This document shows, one piece after another, positions 1 to 10,683 of a DNA stretch of 64,000 nt. Numbering within the stretch: the stretch's first letter is position 1; every line of letters begins with the position of its first letter. Under the pieces are notes generated by a model that worked only from the letters and a program-made list of their open reading frames with translations, made no database searches and was not told the origin of the DNA. The DNA comes from Anthostomella pinea (lineage: Eukaryota; Ascomycota; Sordariomycetes; Xylariales; Xylariaceae), in the NCBI GenBank assembly GCA_963556695.1, contig CAUWAG010000006.1:4464001-4528000 (forward strand). The letters are read 5' to 3'. Position numbers and translations under genes: made by a program.

Positions 1-3000
1 GTATAATGGAAATTCGGTAAGCTCGAGCTCTTGAACTTAATTTTAGAATATCCAGTGGGGTTTTGTCTGCTAACATGATACAGCTGAACTTTGAACCTCG
101 CAGAGACGAAGATGGTGAAGACATCGATCAATGATCTGGTGGTCTGGGTGGTCTAGAGGGCAACGATGCTTATATTAGGTGGGCGTCAGCATGGATATCT
201 GCAGCCTTGGACTGTAATAGTAGGTCGGGTATAACACGGTTTGCCAGCAACCAACACCTGCTGGATTAAACAGTTCGATTATGTATTATATCATACTTAC
301 TTCATGGCAATACTGGGCGGTAATGACGACTTGTTCGGGATCTCACATCTGCTTGCCGCATGAAGTGAGAGAGGCTACTTCCACATATGAGCCCAATGTA
401 ATTACTTGTCGTCTTCATTGGATCCCGTTAAGTTTGTTTATAAATGTATAGTGGTTGGCTACTTCAAGAACTAGGACCAATGATCATCTTCATTATTTGG
501 CCATTTGACGCATGGCTTCCAAATCCCACCCCGTGTGTCCTGATGCAGTTCAACATCGTACCCCTTGTCCGCCCCTGAAGTGTCAAACTATATCACAGAC
601 CAAAAGACAGGATACGAAATGACCGGCGTCAGGACTCACAAGATTGCCTGGCCGTTACCATCCTCACTATACACCAGGCTGTCCGCATTACCGTGTTAAT
701 AGTCCACCATTTCACTTACCGTCTTGCTAACCGCAGTCGCTTGGGTCGACGTTGAACGCCTGGGCCAAAGCTGTCTCCGACCCGGTATCTCTTACCAGTA
801 CGGGATCGAGAAAGCTCAGTGACATCACTCATCATGACCGTGGGTCGCAGTATTGGTCGCGAGCGCTTTCTACTTTGACTCTGAGCGTGCGGGGAGTCGC
901 AGGTACGGCAGTTTATCTACGATCTGAATGGACATGGCTTGCCCTTCAGTGCTCTCTTTTGTCGCTGCAGGTGGTTCCTGCCGCGTCTACGCCTGTACGT
1001 GGGCGATGAGAGGGTGCTGTAAGTCTGTAGTGCCCGGGTTTCTCCTAGCTGCTTGTATGTGCAGTGGACCAGTTTGCCCCTGAAGTAGGTAGCAAGATCC
1101 CCAAGCATCAAGCTCTGCTATGGACAGGAGGTGAAGATTGTATTTCATGGGCTCCTCTCTTTCTTTGAGCGCAGCTTATTTCCTTTTGCAGGGATTTGCC
1201 GGTGGTCTTCTTTTTGGCCCCTTACCTTGTATAACCCATCTACCACCTCCACCCTCATGACCCTCGTTCCGTGAGGCCATAGTAAGAAAGTCTCTCTTGT
1301 TCTGTATTTTCTGGACTTTTCTTTTGCTCTGCTCTCTTGCGGATGACGAAGGGCACGACACGCCCTGGGGGACAAGAACATGTGCCCTTCCTTCCACGGA
1401 GCTGTCAGTCAGGGGCGGGGTATGTCCCAAACCGCGACACCGTGTCTGTGTGGTTGCCGGGACGAGCCGGCCGCTTGCGCGCACTCATTCACCCTCCTCC
1501 AGCACGCGCAACTGGCCAGCGAAAAGGTTTAAAAGTCCATATGACAAGAACGGAGTCCGGGAAACACGCAAGAATAGTCGGGAAGCAATATTAGATATCA
1601 TACAAGTCTCAAAGAAGTTTTCTCAGTACAATAACTTTTTCGATCGTCGCGATTCCTCTCGGTCACGCTCAGCATACCTTGTTCTTCATCACAGAAAACC
1701 ATCGCAAGTCACCACTCGGCCACTGGATCTTGGGGAATTCTGCACCTTGAACCGCTATTTAAGGCCTGGCGGGCGTTGCCTTGGCCTACGATGGGTGATT
1801 TCCGGCTGTTGGGGTTAGCAACTGTTGTCGTGAGGGATACGGCGGTTGGGGTGTCGTGATAGTTGTCCGGGAGGTTGGGGGGATAGGGGTTGCGGTGGCG
1901 GACGGGCCAGGTCGGGATACTGGACTGGACTGTGCGGGTTGTGATGAGCAACGCGGAACACGCATGGCTAGTATTAGTACGAGTAAAGACGAGAGAGATT
2001 AACTTTGACAGCGTTGGAGAGCTGCCAGTGTCTTGCGTCGGTGTGTGCTTAGCCGTAGCCGTGGATAGGGGTAAGCTGTCAGCATGTTGAGGTTCGGTCC
2101 TAGAATAAGGACTCGCTAGTTCTTCTCAGTGGGAGTCGTATAAAAATACAGGGCAGTACCGAATGCAGCGAAGAGCAATAACTTTACTGCTAGAGAGGTG
2201 CTGGTCGAAACGGAAAGAAGACAGTAGCGCGGGAGGGTGGGCGCTTCAGCAGAAGATGGCCCGGGTCGGTCTGTCGTCGAGGCCTCTTCGTATAAGAAAG
2301 AGAGTTGTGTGAGAAGGAGAAGCTAAATGTTGTCTAGCACCCTTGCTGATGACGGCCCGAGGACATAGCAGTCAACGTGCCAAACGTGCCATGTTGTCTG
2401 GGGATACAGGTCAAGACGATTGTGGCCGATTAGTTCCAAAGGAAATTTGGGCACTGGCTTCGGCCAATGTCACACAGCCATGAGAAACAGTGCTTGAACG
2501 CAAGTGACTACGAAAACACGATCACACCAAGCAAAGGATCTGGCTCAGGTCTGAGGATGGTAGATGGTTCCTCGCTCTAGCCCTGAGACGATTGTGTTGA
2601 CCCAAACCCTGTCATGTTATACGTTCGACTCCTGTGCTACGAAAGCAGTTGTCATATCCACCACCAGCCACCAGGGCACCCACTACCCAGCTGTTACCCC
2701 TTTATGCGAAGAAAACGGGGATGTACTACTCAAAGCCTGAAGCCAGAATATCTGTCTAAAGCTGGATTTCAACCTCAGGCCTTTGGCTCTACATTGCTCC
2801 TCAGTAGGCGATGACTTCAAAGGCAGGAGTATTTGGATGGCTGCAATGTCGGCTACCTGTGCCCAAACAGGGATGGCTCTAACTTGCCTTCTGCAGCGCA
2901 TTGTGATTAGCTACAGATCATGAAGACTTGAGAAGTTATTGCGAATGCGGCTGTCCAGGGAGCCCCATCTGGTTTTACTCGCTACTTAAGTCAACCACCT

Positions 3001-3252
3001 GCTTTAGGTATCGTCTGTCAGTGTCCATAAACCATCACACTGCTCTGCCATACCGTATACTCGCGAGTTGCCCATAGACTGCGTAGAAGCATATACCATT
3101 CTACTTGCATGTAACCGGAATCGTATAGTGCTAGCTCGGGTCCCAAGCTTCCACCACCAACGATCCGTCAACCCCACCATCCGGAGACTGCCTGACGCAA
3201 AAGTCAATAAGTAACTTCAACAGACCACTTCCACCACCAGAATAACACCAAG
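1..3252. other. Gene-free left flank
   Basis: I see no supported gene here. Short open frames exist on both strands, but none reads like protein and none has a convincing start and splice context. There are pyrimidine-rich tracts near 1150-1340 and a TATA-like stretch near 2141-2150, with no gene visible close downstream of it. The last 60 bases are the leader of the PDCD5-like gene. Confidence 0.5.
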
Positions 3253-3880
3253 ATGGCCGACGCAGAACTAGAACAGGTATGATTCGCTACTAATATCCGC
3301 CCGCAATAGCTAACCTAACCACTATACGCGCAGATTCGCAAAGCTCGTCTTGAGCAGCTCAAGGCGCAAGGCAGTGGGGCAGGCGCCCAAGGAGGCCAAG
3401 GAGGAGCTGGTGGACAGGGCCAGGCCGAGCAGAAGCAGCAGTGAGTCGTACCCATTCTGCCCCTTTTCTATGGCGATACCTATACTGACATGCTATCCGT
3501 GACAGGCAAGAAGGTACCGTCCAATACCATCCCAACTGATAATCTGCAACACCAACAGGCGAGCTCGCCGCCGAGAGAGAGACTGACACCACCTTACCTC
3601 AACAGCCGAAGCCCGCCAATCCATCCTCAACCAGATCCTGCACCCCGAGGCCGCCGACCGCCTGGGCCGCATCCGGCTCGTGAAGGAGCAGCGCGCGACC
3701 GACGTCGAGAACCGGCTGATCATGCTGGCGCGGACGGGCCAGCTGCGGCAGAAGGTGACCGAGGCGCAGCTCAAGGAGCTCCTGAACGCCGTGGCCGACA
3801 CCAAGGAGGAGGAGAAGATCGTGGTCAACCGGCGCAAGGTGTGGGATGACGACGATGATGACGATTTACTGGACTTATAG
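3253..3880 (+). CDS. PDCD5/TFAR19 family DNA-binding protein
   Basis: Programmed-cell-death-5 family protein, a small helical nucleic-acid-binding protein of nucleus and cytoplasm conserved from archaea to man. Exons are 3253-3276, 3334-3440, 3506-3513 and 3606-3880, giving 137 residues, a normal family length. The N-terminus MADAELEQIRKARLEQLKAQ is family-typical. It is followed by a Gly/Gln-rich linker and then the helical core with ILNQILHPEAADRLGRIRLV and KVTEAQLKELL. The tail is seven Asp followed by LLDL. Exon 3 is only 8 nt. Leaving it out shifts the conserved core out of frame, while including it gives a seamless QQEAEAR junction. The donor after the micro-exon is GTACCG. The gene is convergent with COQ4, whose stop lies 220 bp away. 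The family call is secure; the micro-exon rests on frame logic and awaits a transcript. Confidence 0.93.
3506..3513 (+). other. 8-nt micro-exon of the PDCD5-like gene
   Basis: The eight bases gcaagaag lie between an acceptor (gacag) and a donor (gtaccg). They complete a split CAG codon, add GAA, and leave one base that forms GCC with the next exon. Joining exon 2 directly to exon 4 is out of frame, so the micro-exon is required for the conserved C-terminal core. Confidence 0.8.
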
Positions 3881-4100
3881 TCGTACGCCTGGCTGGACGA
3901 GTTGGACCCGTGGAGGGCTTGGACAGAACGAGATGGGCAGGTGATGGGGAAGCAGATTGATGAAGTGGGACATGGAAAGTGCATGGCATGGCGTTATAGG
4001 GGACTCGGGAGTATTTTTTTTACTATGCGTATGGTACAAAACTGGTACATATATTCGCACACTTCCTTCCGCTTTCGAGACTTGTCGTGCAGTTTGAACT

Positions 4101-5039
4101 TCAGCTAGCAACTTCCTGGGCAGCGGCAGCCTCCTTAGCCCTCTTCCTCTCCATGCGCTCCCTCTTGCGTATATCGCGCAGATCCGGCGGCGTCTCAATG
4201 CCCAGCCGCGCCCTCAACTCATCAACATCCGTCTCCATCTCCTCCTCCCAGTAGATATTGATGACCTCCCCGCTCTTCAGCCCATTGCGCACGGCCCACG
4301 GCCCATAGACATCCCAGAACCTCCTCCGCTCCGCCGGCTTCAGCGTCGCCACGGCGAACACCGACAGCCCCGTCATGGGCAGCAGCGTGTTGGCGAACTC
4401 AAACGCCTTCAGCGCGACCTCGCCTTCGCGCACCACCGGCAGGCCCGTCAGCGCGTGGTAGAAGTCGTGCGACTCGCGGTACCGCTGCATCACGTACGCG
4501 CACTCCTCGTCGTCGATGTACCGCACGCCGGCGCGCGTGTCGGGCGACACGCCCTCGCGGTCTAGCCACGCCACGTACGTGCCTCCCACGGTGTTGGCTG
4601 GTAGCGCCCGCAGGCGTGGTAGGTCGAGCGAGGTCGAGGTTATGCGCGGGCGCTCGCGCAGGATGCGCCGTCCCGTGGGCGAGGCGAGCATGGCCGCGTG
4701 CAGCCGGTGGATGAAGTACGGCGTCGCTGTTGCTTCGCCGAGGGCTGCGATCAGGTCGCCCCGGCGAGGGTCGAAAAACGAGATCACGCCCGAGCCGACG
4801 GCTAGGGCGGCGCGCTCGATTCGCGTGAGGGGGATGTGGCCGGGGTAGTTAGGGGGCGGGCGGTTGAGGACGGAGAAGGGCCGGCGGCTTGTGGCTGGTG
4901 AGATGCATCGTGTTGTCGTTGCCGGTGTATACGCTGTGGAGAGGAACAGTTGGAGAGCTGCTGTCGCCGTCGCTGCTTGTGGTGTTCGAAGTGGTCCGCT
5001 GGAGATGCAGCGAAGACATGGTCGAATTGGAGCTTTCAT
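4101..5039 (-). CDS. COQ4: Ubiquinone biosynthesis protein COQ4
   Basis: COQ4 is a matrix-side protein of the mitochondrial inner membrane. It organises the coenzyme Q synthome and has been linked to C1 decarboxylation/hydroxylation of the benzoquinone ring. The frame is intronless with 312 residues from the ATG at 5039; an open frame continues upstream only to a TTG, so I chose the ATG. The first ~60 residues are rich in Arg, Ser, Thr and Ala and almost lack acidic residues, as expected of a presequence. The fungal COQ4 core starts around [19 protein letters not shown]. The metal-site motif HDxxH is present as SHDFYHAL near residue 190. The C-terminus carries [18 protein letters not shown] and a basic tail. 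Size and motifs fit the family. Confidence 0.95.
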   Translation of the reverse strand: MKAPIRPCLRCISSGPLRTPQAATATAALQLFLSTAYTPATTTRCISPATSRRPFSVLNRPPPNYPGHIPLTRIERAALAVGSGVISFFDPRRGDLIAALGEATATPYFIHRLHAAMLASPTGRRILRERPRITSTSLDLPRLRALPANTVGGTYVAWLDREGVSPDTRAGVRYIDDEECAYVMQRYRESHDFYHALTGLPVVREGEVALKAFEFANTLLPMTGLSVFAVATLKPAERRRFWDVYGPWAVRNGLKSGEVINIYWEEEMETDVDELRARLGIETPPDLRDIRKRERMERKRAKEAAAAQEVAS

Positions 5040-5902
5040 TTTGCCGGCTTTTAGGAGGTTGTGCTCATGCCGTACTTTCAATAACTTCGGTCACGAATGA
5101 GACGTCCGTAGTCTTCCTAGGTTCCTTCACTGGAGCTTCAACCTCAGTGTGTTTGTCCGCCCTCTGTATTTCGCAGTGAAGTTGCACTCAAATCTGAAGG
5201 TGGTCGGTCGTCTGATGTGTGGTGGTACGATGACGCTATGCGTCTGATTGTATAGACTCCCCGACAAGTGAATCCGCTTTTCCGCGATTAGTGCATATTC
5301 CATTATCCATGCTCAAACTCGACCTGCTCCTCATACCAGACATCCATCCGACGATACGAAGTGAAGAATGGGCATCCGCCTTTGGCCTACAAATTAGATA
5401 TCCTTGACAGTGGATATTGCTGTGACCACAAAAGCTTGCTGTCTGCTCCGGCTACTTAAGGTGCAGTCCATCAGGCATTTGACTCGACTTATGTCTACCT
5501 ACCCGCTCAGAACCGTGACTTTGAAGTCAGAGGTATCGGTATGACGCAACTTCATTGGAGACTCCGTCAATGAAGTACCTTGTTGGATGATCAATGGATG
5601 TCCTCCCGAGAACCTGCAATTGTTAAGAGGAATAGGGGGGTAGATTGATGGCGGACATGGACGGGATGCACTGGTGGATCGGCGCATTGGAATTTGGAAA
5701 GGCCGATGCAATTGGCCACCCCGGCAGCTCTTCTCCACTGTTTTTCTCTTAAAGCCGAGACCCTTTGCTCGCCTCCCAAACACCGAGCTTTTTCGAATTG
5801 ACCACCTCGACGACTACTCCATTCCTCATCAAACTACCTTACTCTCATCTAATCTTTTGCGACACTCCGTTTCGAAAGTCCTTCATCTAAACCATATCCA
5901 AG
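5040..5902. promoter_or_regulatory. Divergent COQ4 / Mix17 intergenic region
   Basis: Shared promoter space between the minus-strand COQ4 start and the plus-strand twin CX9C gene. Both encode mitochondrial proteins, so co-regulation from this region is possible (inference). The pyrimidine-rich stretch just before 5903 is typical of a fungal leader. No specific operator is identified. Confidence 0.4.
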
Positions 5903-6510
5903 ATGCCTCGTCAACGATCTGCCGGCCGCCCCGCCGCCCGTCCTTCCGTCCCTTCGCGGGCACCCGCTCCGGCTCCCAACCAGCAGCAGAGCCGACCCGC
6001 GACGACCTACGCGCCCGCACAAGGTGCCCAGGCACAGCACCCTCCTGCGGCGGCTGCCCAGGGCTCGCAGGGACCCGGTCTCTTCGGCCAGATGGCCAGC
6101 ACCGCAGCGTGAGTTGGCCATTCCATCCCAACATCTGAACACCTTACACCTTGCTCCCTTCCCCGGGGGTTCTCCCCACGGCACACCAATCTCACGCAGA
6201 GCAGGCCAGAAGGAGCAGCCACAAAAGCAAAGACTAACAACCCCCCAGCGGTGTAGCAGTAGGCTCCTCAATCGGTCACGCCATCGGCGGCTTCTTCGGC
6301 GGCGGCAGCAGCGAGGCCGCGCCCCAGCAGCAGCAGCAGACCAACGCGACGGCACAGGACAGCAACGCCAACCAGTACAGCAACAACAACTGCTTCGGCG
6401 CCACCGAGAACTTCACCAAGTGCATGGACGACCACCAGGGCAACATGAGCATCTGCGGCTGGTACCTTGAGCAGCTGAAGGCCTGCCAGGCGGCGGCTAA
6501 GCAGTACTAG
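5903..6510 (+). CDS. Twin CX9C (CHCH) protein, Mix17/CHCHD2 type
   Basis: Small intermembrane-space protein imported by the Mia40 disulfide relay; the family includes yeast Mix17 and human CHCHD2/CHCHD10. Exons 5903-6108 and 6249-6510 give 155 residues. The N-terminal ~65 residues are Pro/Ala/Gln/Arg-rich. The middle is a Gly-rich hydrophobic stretch (VAVGSSIGHAIGGFFGGG), followed by a polyGln patch. The C-terminal CHCH domain has two exact CX9C units, CFGATENFTKC and CGWYLEQLKAC. The intron has a GTGAGT donor and CCCCAG acceptor and falls inside an Ala codon just before the hydrophobic segment. It is divergent from COQ4. Confidence 0.93.
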
Positions 6511-7307
6511 ACTGGGGTGACACGGAGTGCAAGTGGAAATGAATGGGAAAGAGGGAGGGGAGGGGAAGGTGTACGTGTAGGGGATGACTTGGTGTGTGAG
6601 GGAGAAGTCATGCGAGTTGGTGGTGTCGAGGGCGTGACTAGGGGAGGGCGATGAATCGATGATCTCTGCCCGGGCAATACGGCGTTCGACATGATGGAGC
6701 TAAATGCATAGTAGAATGCCACAGCCCGCTCCGCTGTGTTGTGGTTTACAAAATATCCACTCTTCAATACAATATGTACACCACCACTATACGGATCTTG
6801 TGGTATTTATTTCTTCGTCGATCGTGGCAGAGCAGAATATTGGGTCTCGTTACTGCGTAGAGCCGTACATGTATCGCCCGTCCCGCATATATCGACTACA
6901 TATGGCCTATCGCCAACATATTTCATAAGAAGCCAGCACTTTGGCATAACGCGCATGCAAGAGATTAGATATATGCGGTTGGGAGTTCGGGTCGAAGTGT
7001 GGTCTAATTGACCGTATGCGACTCGCGGGCTTGGTTATCACGAGCGTATATGATGTAGCCATGACCCTTGGTGAACTCTTGTTAACTGGTTCGTTATATA
7101 GGTGCCTTGAGCAGTTGCTATGACTTTTCGTTTCAACCATTCAACGCATTAACTTCAGGCGGTTGGCGAGGAACACGACTGCACTGGCAAAGGAGCTACG
7201 GACTATCGTGTTGGGTTGGAGTAAAGATACAGCATTACTTCTTATCTTGTACAAATATGATATGCAGAAGCTTATATGTACAATCGGTATATACAGGTGG
7301 TGGAACC
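6511..7307. other. Convergent intergenic region
   Basis: Lies between the 3' ends of the Mix17-type gene and the PanE-like gene. It must hold both 3' UTRs. No further gene is supported. Confidence 0.5.
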
Positions 7308-8804
7308 TCAAATCTCTAATTCTAGATCCAGGCCCGACTCGTCGTCCTCGCCTTGGCCGCCACCAATCATGTCCCCATCCATCATGTAGGGACTCATACC
7401 CAGCGGAATGTCGTTCAGCAGCTCTTGCCGCCTCGCCTTCTGCCGCGCCTTGACCATGGACATGGCCATGCTGTGCTGTCTATGATCGACCCCGAGCTCT
7501 TTGGCCCTCTTGATGAAGTAGCCGTTGAGGAAATCAATGGGCGGGATCACACCATGCCGAATCCACGTTATCCAATGACTGTAATTGTCCGATTGCTTTC
7601 CCAGATGGTGATACAGTTTCTTCGAGAATGATTCTCTTGTGAAATGGTCTAAGAGATCAGGTCGGCGCTTGAACTCTGGAAACGCCGAGATGATAGCGAC
7701 TGTCTCGTCCAGAAGGCTCTCCCACAAGCACATAGCGTGCTCATCCCGCCTGATCTGATAGAAACGGCATCCCAGAATGACGGAGATCGTATCCGCGAGA
7801 GAGGAGAAAACCATGAGTGGCAGTTTGTTGGCCAAGAAAAGGTCCCAAGGCAGAGCCACAGTACCAAGACTGTCCGTTGTCGACATTAGATTGATGAAAT
7901 GCTGCGTGTATCGCATAGCGAGATATGACGGCTCCGACATCCCCGATTTAGATTCTTTGATTTTGTCGACGCCGTGAAGCATCAACTTGCCAGGGATGGC
8001 ATGTCTCAAAGAGTACGTACGTTTGGAGTGGTTCAGTACTTTATGGGTGGTGTGTCCAAGCACGAAGTTCGGTCTCAGGGTTGGGTCGTCAAAGACTTTC
8101 TCGTTCAGGATTTCCATAACCCCAAGACCTGGATGCTGCAAGCAGATTGTTGTTCGCTGATCAATACGGTGGCGCAGACCACGCAACGAAGGAAGTACTG
8201 CCCATGAGGCTGTATCAACAATGATATTGTCAAGATAATCCACTTCCTGATTTCCGAGAGGATAATGGCGGCGTCGACCACGGCCGTGGAAACCAATGTA
8301 CTCGGGACAAAGAACATCGCGGGAAGAAACATGCTGACCGAGGGTATCGAATACGCTAATGTTTCTGCCCTCCTCGCCCCATCGCGTCATGACAGAAGGG
8401 TGGTGAGCCAGTACGGCTGGTGGGGGCAGATTGGGCACTGCGGCAAGAGCGTGAATCATGAGCTTGGCGTGTTGAGTGAAGCCAACGACATGAATTCTTT
8501 CGGATAACTCCACGCTCATGTCTATATGCGACTCTGCCTTCTGACTTGTCGCATGTTCCTGACCTGTCGTATGTTCGAGCGGCTGTTCAACGGTTCGCTC
8601 AGCGGTTTGGGAGAAGTTCGCCTTCGCTTCCTCGGTGGTTTGTGGGAGTTTGGACTTGGGCGGCGGCTGGTAGAAGGGAAAGCTGGGATTCGTTTTCTCG
8701 AAAGGGCTACCTTGCGACTGCAAGGTTGGAGGATAGTACAATGGAGGATCGAGATGGAAGCCGTCGTGACGGGGCGGCAGGCCCTGCATGGAGGTGGTGG
8801 CCAT
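7308..8804 (-). CDS. Ketopantoate reductase (PanE/ApbA)-like protein, probably mitochondrial
   Basis: A 498-residue intronless frame from the ATG at 8804. After a Pro-rich N-terminus, residues ~105-250 look like a degenerate NAD(P)-binding fold: ERIHVVGFTQHAKLMIHALA sits where the GxGxxG loop is expected. PGKLMLHGVDK follows further on. The C-terminal part resembles the PanE helical domain (LANKLPLMVFSSLADTISVI, then LGCRF and an invariant-looking LLDE). Because the glycine loop is poorly kept, catalytic ketopantoate reduction is doubtful; a structural or mitochondrial-expression role is possible (inference). The frame stays open upstream of the ATG for a further 41 residues to a CTG at 8927. 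That extension is Arg-rich, without acidic residues except one Glu, and looks like a matrix-targeting presequence. Confidence 0.75.
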   Translation of the reverse strand: MATTSMQGLPPRHDGFHLDPPLYYPPTLQSQGSPFEKTNPSFPFYQPPPKSKLPQTTEEAKANFSQTAERTVEQPLEHTTGQEHATSQKAESHIDMSVELSERIHVVGFTQHAKLMIHALAAVPNLPPPAVLAHHPSVMTRWGEEGRNISVFDTLGQHVSSRDVLCPEYIGFHGRGRRRHYPLGNQEVDYLDNIIVDTASWAVLPSLRGLRHRIDQRTTICLQHPGLGVMEILNEKVFDDPTLRPNFVLGHTTHKVLNHSKRTYSLRHAIPGKLMLHGVDKIKESKSGMSEPSYLAMRYTQHFINLMSTTDSLGTVALPWDLFLANKLPLMVFSSLADTISVILGCRFYQIRRDEHAMCLWESLLDETVAIISAFPEFKRRPDLLDHFTRESFSKKLYHHLGKQSDNYSHWITWIRHGVIPPIDFLNGYFIKRAKELGVDHRQHSMAMSMVKARQKARRQELLNDIPLGMSPYMMDGDMIGGGQGEDDESGLDLELEI

Positions 8805-8927
8805 GGCAGACAGCTGTTTGGTGGCCCCCCGGCCCTCGAAGAGGTTATTGCGAAGCCATCTCGTGGATCTGCGAGGTATTCGCGCTGACGCCCGCGAAAG
8901 CGGTCGGCGGCAAAGATTGGAATACAG
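8805..8927 (-). other. In-frame N-terminal extension from CTG 8927
   Basis: Forty-one codons in frame with the PanE-like gene, between a CTG in context ACC-CTG-T and the annotated ATG. The frame carries 9 Arg, several Ser and one Glu. An in-frame TAA lies a few codons farther upstream, and no AG acceptor lies between that TAA and the CTG. The segment is therefore either translated from a near-cognate start or partly joined to an upstream exon at an internal CAG. Confidence 0.45.
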
Positions 8928-9581
8928 GGTGGAGGCGTGTGGTGGTTATGGGATGGATATCATGTCATTTGATCGTTGTGAGGTGAGGCCTATCGCGGAC
9001 CGCGCACCCGTACAATATCAGACTCGCGACGGCAGGTCCTGGGACATCTGAGTATTCGCCAGCTCCGCGGAAATGATAGCTGAAAAAGGATTAAAGAATG
9101 AGAGGACCCCGACGGTCGTACATCGAGGTGGCAATAATACACTGAGGGATGGAGTCGTGAATGTCACAGACTGGAGGTTAGGACGGGAAATAATGATCAG
9201 TGTCGGTCCCTTTTCGCGGCTCTCTGACGGCGACATAAAATTTACGGCTGGACCCGATTTGCACTGCAGTCTGGCGCAGAGATCACCAATCACCAATCAA
9301 GCGCGGTCGCACCGTCGTAGGGGGTTCGGAAACATGTACTCAGGTACCTGCCTTATCTCAACCAATGAGAAGCTTCACATTGCCAAGAATGTGGGGCTTA
9401 GCCGCATAGCTATTCTGCCACTCCTCACCGACAAAATCTTTCCCATCACCCACAGCTGTCGCATCCAGTGAACACTGCCGTCATTGAGCCAACGCGGAAA
9501 AACAACACAACATCGACTCCGTTGCTGGAAACCTCGTGATTTTCCTATCCTCACCGAGCTTACCTGTAACCGGCGCACGCA
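8928..9581. promoter_or_regulatory. Divergent promoter, PanE-like / Lrp1
   Basis: Intergenic space between the two divergent genes. No other feature is supported. Confidence 0.35.
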
Positions 9582-10264
9582 ATGGATCCTGGAAATATTC
9601 TGCCGCAGCTGGAGCGCTTGGACGACGAGGTAGACAATCTCGAGGAAGCCCTCCAGCCCCTCCTCAACAACGTCTCGGACGTCGCATCCAAGCTTCCCCT
9701 CCTGGACAAGGCGAAGCTATATGTGCTTGTCACTTATTCCATTGAGTCGATGCTATTCTGTCAGCAGCCACAGCACACATTGTACTGTGCTCGCCAAACT
9801 AATGCTGTCTACTAGCTTCTCTGCGACTCGATGGCGTCCAAGCAAAGGAACACCCCGTCTTCAAGGAACTTATACGCGTGCGCCAGTACTTCGAGAAGAT
9901 AAAGAACATCGAAACCCCTCCTCCTCAGAAGCGCGAGCAGACCTTGAACAAGGAAGCCGCTATACGATTCATACGATCCGACCTCTCTGACAACAAGGAA
10001 GTCAATACGAAGCTGACTGAGATGATCGCAAAGGAGCGCGCCAAGGCTGCCTTGAAAAACCCCCAGCTTGGCGAGAAGCGCAAAGTGGACGAGACTAGCT
10101 CATCGGATGATTCGAGCGAGGATGCAGGTTCCAAGGAAACAACCGAAGCCGACGTAGAGCCGGAGCCCGAGAAGAAGAAGGTGAAGAAGGACAAAAAGGA
10201 GAAGAAAGAGAAGAAGGACAAGAAGCAACGGAAAGGAAAGAAGAGCAAAAAGTCTTCCAAGTGA
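9582..10264 (+). CDS. Exosome cofactor Lrp1/Rrp47 (Sas10/C1D family)
   Basis: C1D-family protein that stabilises Rrp6 and binds RNA in the nuclear exosome, acting in 3' processing of 5.8S rRNA, snoRNAs and snRNAs. Exons 9582-9759 and 9816-10264 give 208 residues. The N-terminal Sas10/C1D helical domain spans about residues 5-115, with YVLVTYSIESMLF running across the intron into LRLDGVQAKEHPVFKELIRV and QYFEKIKNIE. The C-terminus has an acidic patch (SSSDDSSEDAG) and then a long Lys/Glu tail ending in KSSK, the usual RNA-binding tail. The intron is 56 nt with an unusual GTCAGC donor, a CTAAT branch and TACTAG acceptor. The splice restores the conserved junction exactly. Confidence 0.93.
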
Positions 10265-10683
10265 AGAGGTGCCCGTCCAGCAGAACCAGTCAACTTGACT
10301 TGCGTACCGCAAGCTGAGACCCGCACCATGACACACGGGCACGTTTTTGCTCCGCGAGCTCTATATGTAGCCTGCGCCGGGCTCGCCTCAACCTAGGGGG
10401 GGATGAAGATGAGCTTGATGTCGCGCAGCAGTATATCCAGCTACTGTGTCTTGCCACAACGACTTGCACACCTCACCTCCCGCCACACCTTGGATTGATC
10501 GGATCTGCCTCTCACGCTTTTGGTCAGCACCCCCCGCAACTCTCTCGCGATTACTCCTTCGCACTCCGTTTCAGACATAACTGTCCATCTACTCGGATGA
10601 CAAGGGGCCGCCAAACCGTTACTTAGACACTCTGCCTTTCTTGTACGAGCAATTTCCGTCACTTTCTTGGAGCAACCCCCTCC

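Noticed and set aside
5040..5081. Longer COQ4 beginning at a TTG
   Set aside because: The in-frame ATG at 5039 gives a normal presequence and length; a TTG start has no support.
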